From CAZCQP01 sp964500895 (GTDB lineage: Bacteria; Bacillota; Clostridia; Lachnospirales; JAISER01): DNA of 64,000 bases. The translations under genes were made by a program, and so were the position numbers. Under the pieces are notes generated by a model that did no database searches, was not told the DNA's origin, and saw only the letters and a list, made by a program, of their open reading frames with translations. The stretch's first letter is position 1. Each line of letters starts with the position of its first letter. The DNA is taken from positions 116,336 through 180,335 of the forward strand of contig CAZCQP010000001.1 of the NCBI GenBank assembly GCA_964500895.1. The letters are read 5' to 3'. Below, piece by piece: positions 58,983 to 64,000 of the stretch.

Positions 58983-60296
58983 TTAAGAACCGGAAACGAT
59001 ATTTTGCATCATGTTAATGGTGTCTTCCATTTCAATCTTATCGGAAACGCCTTGAAGCAAAAAGTCCATCACGGGCTTGTGTTTGTCAATGGCGTCGTCA
59101 ATGTCTTCATTGCTTCCCCGTACATAAGCGCCTACGTTTATCAAATCTTCGGCGTCTGTGTATATGGCCATGCTTTTTTTAACCAAGTTGGCCGCTTTCA
59201 GATGTTCTTTGGTAACCACATCCCCCATAACACGGGATACGCTGGCCAGAACATCAATGGCGGGGTACTGGTTTTTGTTTGCAATTTTACGGCTTAAAAC
59301 AATGTGGCCGTCCAGTATGCCACGGGCGGTATCGGTGACTGGTTCAGTTAAGTCGTCCCCGTCCACCAGAACGGTGTACATGCCGGTGATGGAACCTTTG
59401 GCATCTGTGCCTGCCCGTTCTAAAAGCTTTGGCATCACCGCAAATACCGATGGGGTATACCCCCGGGATACAGGCGGTTCGCCGGTTGCCAAGCCCACTT
59501 CCCGTTGCGCCATGGCAAAACGGGTGAGTGAGTCCATCAGCAGAATCACATCTTTGCCTTGATGCCGAAAGTATTCAGCAATGGCTGTGGCCACTTCCGC
59601 TGCCTTCAAGCGCACCAGCGCCGGTCGGTCGGACGTTGCAACCACCACCACGGAACGTTGCAGCCCTTCTTCCCCTAAGTCCTTTTCCAGAAACTCCCGC
59701 ACCTCTCTGCCACGTTCACCAATTAAGGCAATGACGTTCACTTCGGCTTTGGTGTTTCTGGCAATCATGCCCATGAGTGTGCTTTTGCCCACCCCGCTAC
59801 CGGCGAATATGCCGATACGCTGGCCTTTACCCACTGTCAGCAGGCCGTCAATGGTTTTCACCCCCAGCATTAAAGGCTGGTGAATGCGCTGTCTTTGCAA
59901 AGGGTCTGGCGGGGGGCTTGAAATGGGCCAATCCTGGCCGTCGGTTATAGGGGGCTTGCCGTCCATCGGCTGGCCTAAACCGTCCAACACTCTGCCTAAA
60001 AGCTGGTGGGAGACTTTAATGCTGATGGGTTTGTCGCAAGCCTCTACCACACTGCCTGGGTTAATGCCTTTCATATCCCCCAGGGGCATGAGCAATATTT
60101 TATTATCACGAAAGCCCACCACTTCCGCCATAATGCCTTGGGCATGGACGCTTTCCTTAATGGTACAGGTGCTGCCAATGCTCACATCGGGGCCAAGGGA
60201 TTCAATGGTTAAACCCACCACCTGGTATACCCGGCCCAACTTTTTAATATAAACCGGCTCCAACGCCGCTTCATACTTGGTTAAATCAATCACCAT
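58983..60296 (-). CDS. fliI: Flagellum-specific ATPase FliI
   Basis: 437 residues, homologous to F1 beta. Walker A 'GSGVGKST' (about residue 166), 'ALIGERGREVREF', Walker B 'VILLMDSLTRFA' and 'PSVFAVMPKLLERAG' are all intact. It energises substrate unfolding and export with FliH and FliJ. Confidence 0.97.
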   Translation of the reverse strand: MVIDLTKYEAALEPVYIKKLGRVYQVVGLTIESLGPDVSIGSTCTIKESVHAQGIMAEVVGFRDNKILLMPLGDMKGINPGSVVEACDKPISIKVSHQLLGRVLDGLGQPMDGKPPITDGQDWPISSPPPDPLQRQRIHQPLMLGVKTIDGLLTVGKGQRIGIFAGSGVGKSTLMGMIARNTKAEVNVIALIGERGREVREFLEKDLGEEGLQRSVVVVATSDRPALVRLKAAEVATAIAEYFRHQGKDVILLMDSLTRFAMAQREVGLATGEPPVSRGYTPSVFAVMPKLLERAGTDAKGSITGMYTVLVDGDDLTEPVTDTARGILDGHIVLSRKIANKNQYPAIDVLASVSRVMGDVVTKEHLKAANLVKKSMAIYTDAEDLINVGAYVRGSNEDIDDAIDKHKPVMDFLLQGVSDKIEMEDTINMMQNIVSGS

Positions 60297-60302
60297 AGGT
60301 CA

Positions 60303-61121
60303 TCACTCTTCTTGCTCCGGCTGTGTCATGTGGGACTGGCTTTCCCCGTATATCAGGTACAACTGCTCCACCAGCGCTTTGTATTGGCGCTCCAAGCTAC
60401 AATCAATGTCGCCATAAGGGGTTTCAATGACGCAATCCAGCCCACGTAAGGAGAGGTCTTTCATAATTTCCAAGTTGGAGGATGCTTCAATCTGCCTTTC
60501 AATGGCTTCCTTGTTGGCCATAACGGTTTCATAGTCTTCCGGGGAAACCCGGATGTTGATGTTACCGGTAAGAGAGGCGTTGCTCAACCCTGCCCGAATC
60601 AAGACCATAATAACCTGTGGGTTAATGTGGATAGTATTTGCCAATAACTTGTTTACAATCTTAACAATTAATGCCAGCATATCCCCTTCGGCACTGTCCA
60701 TCAGCTTTTTGCGCTCTGCTCTGGCCTCTTTTAAGGTTTGCTTGGCCTCATCTTTTAAAGACTGGGTTTCCTCCAGCGCCTCGTTGTAACCGGCGTCATA
60801 CCCCTCCCGGCGGCTTTCCATTTCGTAGTCATAGGCCAGCTGGGCGGCTTGTTCTTCCACATCCCTTAAAATTTCCTGGGCCCTTTCTTCCGCTTCTTGA
60901 ATGATACGGTTTGCTTCATCTTTGGCCTTATGTTTGGCTTTTTCCAGCAGTTCCTCAGGGGTTTCCGCACGGGGAAGGTTTTCGTGGGAGAAGGGCTGAA
61001 ATTCTCCTTCTTCCTCTTCATCCACCTGCTCAAAATCCAGCGGTGTAATCGTTGGGGTTTCTATGCGTACAAAATTGTCTGCGTCCAGAACCACACGGGA
61101 GGATTTAAGCACTCTAGACAA
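60303..61121 (-). CDS. fliH: FliI regulator FliH
   Basis: 272 residues. A helical coiled-coil region (about 60-140, rich in Glu/Lys/Ala with 'KAKHKAKDEANRI') precedes the C-terminal FliH/YscL domain (about 145-260). It holds FliI at the C-ring. Overlaps the fliG end by 8 bases. Confidence 0.93.
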   Translation of the reverse strand: MSRVLKSSRVVLDADNFVRIETPTITPLDFEQVDEEEEGEFQPFSHENLPRAETPEELLEKAKHKAKDEANRIIQEAEERAQEILRDVEEQAAQLAYDYEMESRREGYDAGYNEALEETQSLKDEAKQTLKEARAERKKLMDSAEGDMLALIVKIVNKLLANTIHINPQVIMVLIRAGLSNASLTGNINIRVSPEDYETVMANKEAIERQIEASSNLEIMKDLSLRGLDCVIETPYGDIDCSLERQYKALVEQLYLIYGESQSHMTQPEQEE

Positions 61122-62127
61122 TCACTTCATCTCCTCCGCCTCTGGCTACGATGATTTCGCCTGCATCCTGCAATGCCCGGATAACGTTAACAATTTTCTG
61201 TTGCGCTTCTTCAACATCGGATTTACGCACAGGCCCCATAAATTCCATGTCTTCTTTGATCATAGCGGCCAAGCGCTTGGACAGGTTGTTGAAAATAATA
61301 TCCTGTACGTCCTGGCTGGAGCCTTTGAGGGCGATGGCCAGGTCTTTGTTGTCGATGTTTTGGCGCAAAACCGTTTGAATGGAGCGATTGTCCAGCATGA
61401 GAATGTCCTCGAAGACAAACATTTTGCGTTTGATTTCTTCGGAGAGTTCCACATCTTCGATTTCCAGTGCTTCCATGATGTGTTTTTCCGTGCCACGGTC
61501 TACCACATTCAAAATTTCCACAACGGAGTCTACGCCGCCCACCACGGTATAATCTTCGGTCATTAAAGACGACAATTTCTTTTCCAATGCTTTTTCCACT
61601 TCCTTGATTACATCCGGGGACGTTCTGTCCATCATGGCAATTCTGCGCACCACGTCCGACTGCTTTTCAGGGTTTAATTGAGACAGAATTTCCGCCGACT
61701 GTTTTGGCCTTAAATAAGACAAAATAAGGGCAATGGTCTGGGGATGTTCGTTTTGTATAAAGTTAAGAATCTGGCTGGCGTCTGTTTTACGCACAAAGTC
61801 AAAGGGACGCACTTGCAGGGAAACCGTTAGCTTGCTAAGAATTTCATAGGCTCTGGATTCGCCAAGGGCTTTTTCAAGCACTTGCTTGGCGTATGCAATG
61901 CCGCCTTCGGTAATGTACTGCTGGGCAATGCAAATTTGAAAAAATTCTTCCAAAACCTGTTCTTTCACATCTGGCATAATGGTGCCAATGTTGGCGATTT
62001 CCAAGGTTACAGCTTCAATTTCTTCTTCTTTCAAATGTTTAAAGATAAGCGCCGATTTCTCGTGCCCCAAGGCAACCAGCAAAATGGCGGCTTTTTCTTT
62101 ACTGCTTAAACCAGCGGCGGTTGCCAT
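61114..62127 (-). CDS. fliG: Motor switch protein FliG
   Basis: 337 residues with N, middle and C domains. 'MMDRTSPDVIKEVEKALEKK' and the torque helix region 'FVFEDILMLDNRSIQTVLRQ' are typical. It contacts MotA and transmits torque. It ends in TAG within the fliH start region. Confidence 0.97.
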   Translation of the reverse strand: MATAAGLSSKEKAAILLVALGHEKSALIFKHLKEEEIEAVTLEIANIGTIMPDVKEQVLEEFFQICIAQQYITEGGIAYAKQVLEKALGESRAYEILSKLTVSLQVRPFDFVRKTDASQILNFIQNEHPQTIALILSYLRPKQSAEILSQLNPEKQSDVVRRIAMMDRTSPDVIKEVEKALEKKLSSLMTEDYTVVGGVDSVVEILNVVDRGTEKHIMEALEIEDVELSEEIKRKMFVFEDILMLDNRSIQTVLRQNIDNKDLAIALKGSSQDVQDIIFNNLSKRLAAMIKEDMEFMGPVRKSDVEEAQQKIVNVIRALQDAGEIIVARGGGDEVIV

Positions 62128-62131
62128 CGTT

Positions 62132-63757
62132 TCACTCCCAATCGTCGTTCAGCCAGTTGCGCAGCAGTTGTGCAGCCGCTTCGGGCCTGTCTGTAATAAA
62201 CTTCTCAATTTGCCGTTTAACTTCAGAGTCTTGAACAATGTCGATTTCGGCCAGTTTGGCTGCTTCGGCTTCTTTCTGTTCTTCAAGCTGGGTGCTCACA
62301 AGCAAATCCTCCACAGACAATTCCGGCTCTATCTCCGTCACTTCGTCTGGCTGGGCGTTCTTGATCAAGCCGTAAGCCAGGAACAAAATGAGCAGCGCCA
62401 AAATGGCGAACATGGCAATTTGTTCTATTTTAACAGGGGTCACTTCTTTGTCGTAAAACACGGGCACTTCGTAGCCTACAATGAGGCCGTTTTGTATACC
62501 GATGCCGGTTTTTAAAGCATCTGTAATGTTTGGGTCAATGGTTAAAGCCACGGGCTGCTGGTTGGCAAGTTTAAAGTCCTCCCAGGTCTGGCCGTTGAGC
62601 TGGTTGTTTTTGGTCATGACATCCTCGTAGTAGTTGTGTTTCTTGTATACCATGATGGAAAACGAGGATCTGTCTGCATTCACGCTGCCTACGCTTTTGT
62701 CTGTAATGCTTTCCTGCTGGTTGTGTAAATAGCCGGTGGAGCTGTTTTTCTCCGTGGCGGAAGATTGAGCACCCGTTTGCATTTGATAGTCTGTGGTGGC
62801 CGCATCGTTGGCTAACAGACCGGGTTCTTCTGCCGTGTCGGCATTGGTTACGGAGCGGTTTTCCAGTACCTGGGTATTCACAAGCCCTGTGGCGCTGTCT
62901 GCAATGGGTGAAGAGTAGGTAATGTCTTTAATTTGAGATTTATCCCAATCCAGCACCAGGTTGACGGTGGGTTTAACCTCGTCATATAAAGGTGCCAGGG
63001 AAGCACGAATTTTAGCTTCAATTTCGGCTTTGCGCATCACTTCCATGTCGTATTCGGAACTTGCGCTGCCCCCTGTGAGGGTGTCTGTGCCGGAATACAA
63101 AGTCTTACCTTCCTGGTCTATGATTTCTATGTTTTCCATGGACAAGCCTTCCACACTGCGGGAAACAAACCGAGCGATGGCACTGGCCTGTGCTTTTTCC
63201 ATGGGCTTATTTAAAAACAAACAAATGCCGGCAGAAGACTGCTGCTCCGGCTTGATAAAGTAATTGTCAGATTCAGGAATAACCAGCTGAACGGTGGCTT
63301 TATCCACGCCATCAAATGCAGCCAGGCTGGCGGCCAGGTCACTTTCCTTTACCCGTTTAAAGTTTTGCATTTTAATGCTTTCAGTGGTGCCCATGCCGCT
63401 ATAGCTTAATGCATCCTGATAAGTAAAGGCCTTGTTATCTTTGGGCACGTCTTTAACGGCCAAGGCAATTTTGGCCGCATTCAAATCCTTTTGCTGCACC
63501 TCTACGGCGGTAGCATTTTGAATGACATTGTTTTTAATGCCAGCGTCGTCAAGGGCTGTTTGAATTTCCGCCACAGCCATTGAATCTAAGCCCGATGTAA
63601 GCACCGCCATTTTTGGACGCACAAACATATATACGGATAGCGCTAATACAGCAGCTAAAACCACTGCAATGGCTATAATTCTAACTTTTTGAGATTTTTC
63701 AAGTTCTATCCATTTATTTAACACGCTACGGAAATAGCCCTTTACTTTCTCCTGCAT
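62132..63757 (-). CDS. fliF: MS-ring protein FliF
   Basis: 541 residues with an N-terminal helix (about 22-42), ring-building motifs, 'GLSMENIEIIDQEGKTLYSG' and a second membrane helix near 440-465. The C-terminal 'AAQLLRNWLNDDW' binds FliG. It is the first ring in assembly. Confidence 0.96.
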   Translation of the reverse strand: MQEKVKGYFRSVLNKWIELEKSQKVRIIAIAVVLAAVLALSVYMFVRPKMAVLTSGLDSMAVAEIQTALDDAGIKNNVIQNATAVEVQQKDLNAAKIALAVKDVPKDNKAFTYQDALSYSGMGTTESIKMQNFKRVKESDLAASLAAFDGVDKATVQLVIPESDNYFIKPEQQSSAGICLFLNKPMEKAQASAIARFVSRSVEGLSMENIEIIDQEGKTLYSGTDTLTGGSASSEYDMEVMRKAEIEAKIRASLAPLYDEVKPTVNLVLDWDKSQIKDITYSSPIADSATGLVNTQVLENRSVTNADTAEEPGLLANDAATTDYQMQTGAQSSATEKNSSTGYLHNQQESITDKSVGSVNADRSSFSIMVYKKHNYYEDVMTKNNQLNGQTWEDFKLANQQPVALTIDPNITDALKTGIGIQNGLIVGYEVPVFYDKEVTPVKIEQIAMFAILALLILFLAYGLIKNAQPDEVTEIEPELSVEDLLVSTQLEEQKEAEAAKLAEIDIVQDSEVKRQIEKFITDRPEAAAQLLRNWLNDDWE

Positions 63758-63800
63758 CTGCTCACCTCTTCTCAGTGCTATGGTTTAATCAAGGAAGTTT

Positions 63801-64000
63801 TTATGCTTGCAACCGCATAATTTCCCTGTAGGCTTCAATCACCTTATTGGTCACCTGCACTGTAAATTCTAGAGATGAATATGCTTTTTGCTCCGCCATC
63901 ATCACTTCCAAAACATTGTCGGTGCGGCCGGCGGCAAAATCAACTTGGGCTGTATCTGCAACTTTCTGCAACTGATTGGTTTCGTTAACAAGGCTCATAG
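63801..64000 (-). CDS. fliE: FliE, N-terminus outside the window
   Basis: About 66 C-terminal residues of the roughly 100-residue rod adaptor are visible, with 'VMMAEQKAYSSLEFTVQVTN' and the ending 'VIEAYREIMRLQA'. The frame is open at the right edge, so the ATG at 63998 is internal and not the start. It lies just upstream of fliF as in other Firmicutes. Confidence 0.9.
   Translation of the reverse strand, partial: MSLVNETNQLQKVADTAQVDFAAGRTDNVLEVMMAEQKAYSSLEFTVQVTNKVIEAYREIMRLQA

Noticed and set aside
1..64000. tRNA, rRNA, CRISPR arrays, prophage or transposase genes
   Set aside because: I looked for them on both strands and saw none that could be supported.

Overview
The window comes from a Gram-positive, spore-forming, flagellated anaerobe, most likely a member of the Clostridia. 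The evidence is: a SleC-type cortex-lytic protein without a secretion signal; Firmicutes-type flagellar gene order with FliY, MotE-like and FlbD proteins; strong GGAGG ribosome sites with frequent GTG and TTG starts; sigma-A promoters; a class B sortase; a tetrahydrofolate riboswitch on folT; and a trimethylamine-methyltransferase-type gene interrupted in frame by one TAG codon, the hallmark of pyrrolysine. I cannot name a genus. A 100-N gap flanked by an identical 55-base repeat shows that this is a draft assembly.

Regions. 1-4.7 kb: a giant multi-repeat peptidoglycan-binding protein (running off the left edge), divergent sleC, and a transglutaminase-like protein. 4.7-9.5 kb: after the gap, a compact type IV pilus-like cassette (PilC/GspF platform, four small membrane-anchored pilin-like proteins, PilT ATPase) ending in a class B sortase. 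9.6-15.1 kb: a formate/nitrite-family channel, riboswitch-controlled folT, then a four-gene operon with a PLP class V enzyme, split aconitase X and an Asp/Glu-racemase-family protein. 15.1-18.7 kb: a CUT1 sugar ABC transporter on the minus strand. 18.8-25.8 kb: scattered housekeeping genes (DEAD-box helicase, esterase, VOC protein, P-loop protein, LytM-like protein, small alarmone synthetase, phosphoesterase). 25.9-34.5 kb: a chemoreceptor, a PadR-DUF1700-DUF4097 operon, an NSS symporter, an alkyltransferase-like protein and an EAL protein. 34.7-40.9 kb: MTA/SAH-type deaminase with purine nucleoside phosphorylase, the amber-containing mttB, a UroD-type methyltransferase, dtd and superoxide dismutase. 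41.0-44.2 kb: a sigma-28-type late flagellar operon (fliD, putative chaperone, flaG). 44.4-64.0 kb: a long minus-strand flagellar operon read in transcription order fliE-fliF-fliG-fliH-fliI-fliJ-motE-like-fliK-flgD-TIGR02530-flgE-flbD-motA-motB-fliL-fliM-fliY-cheY-fliO-fliP-fliQ-fliR-flhB.

Three foldback elements of about 165 bp sharing the terminal inverted repeat AGAACCTGTATTCA lie at 17.0, 22.6 and 44.2 kb. They are MITE-like and fall into two interior types.

How the genes fit together. One-carbon chemistry recurs (formate-type channel, folate uptake, methylamine-type methyltransferase, UroD-type methyltransferase, MTA/SAH salvage), which would suit an acetogen-like or methylamine-using anaerobe; this is inference. 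The most unusual features are the amber-containing mttB, the in-frame TAG joining the class V enzyme to aconitase X, the pilus-sortase cassette and the MITE family.
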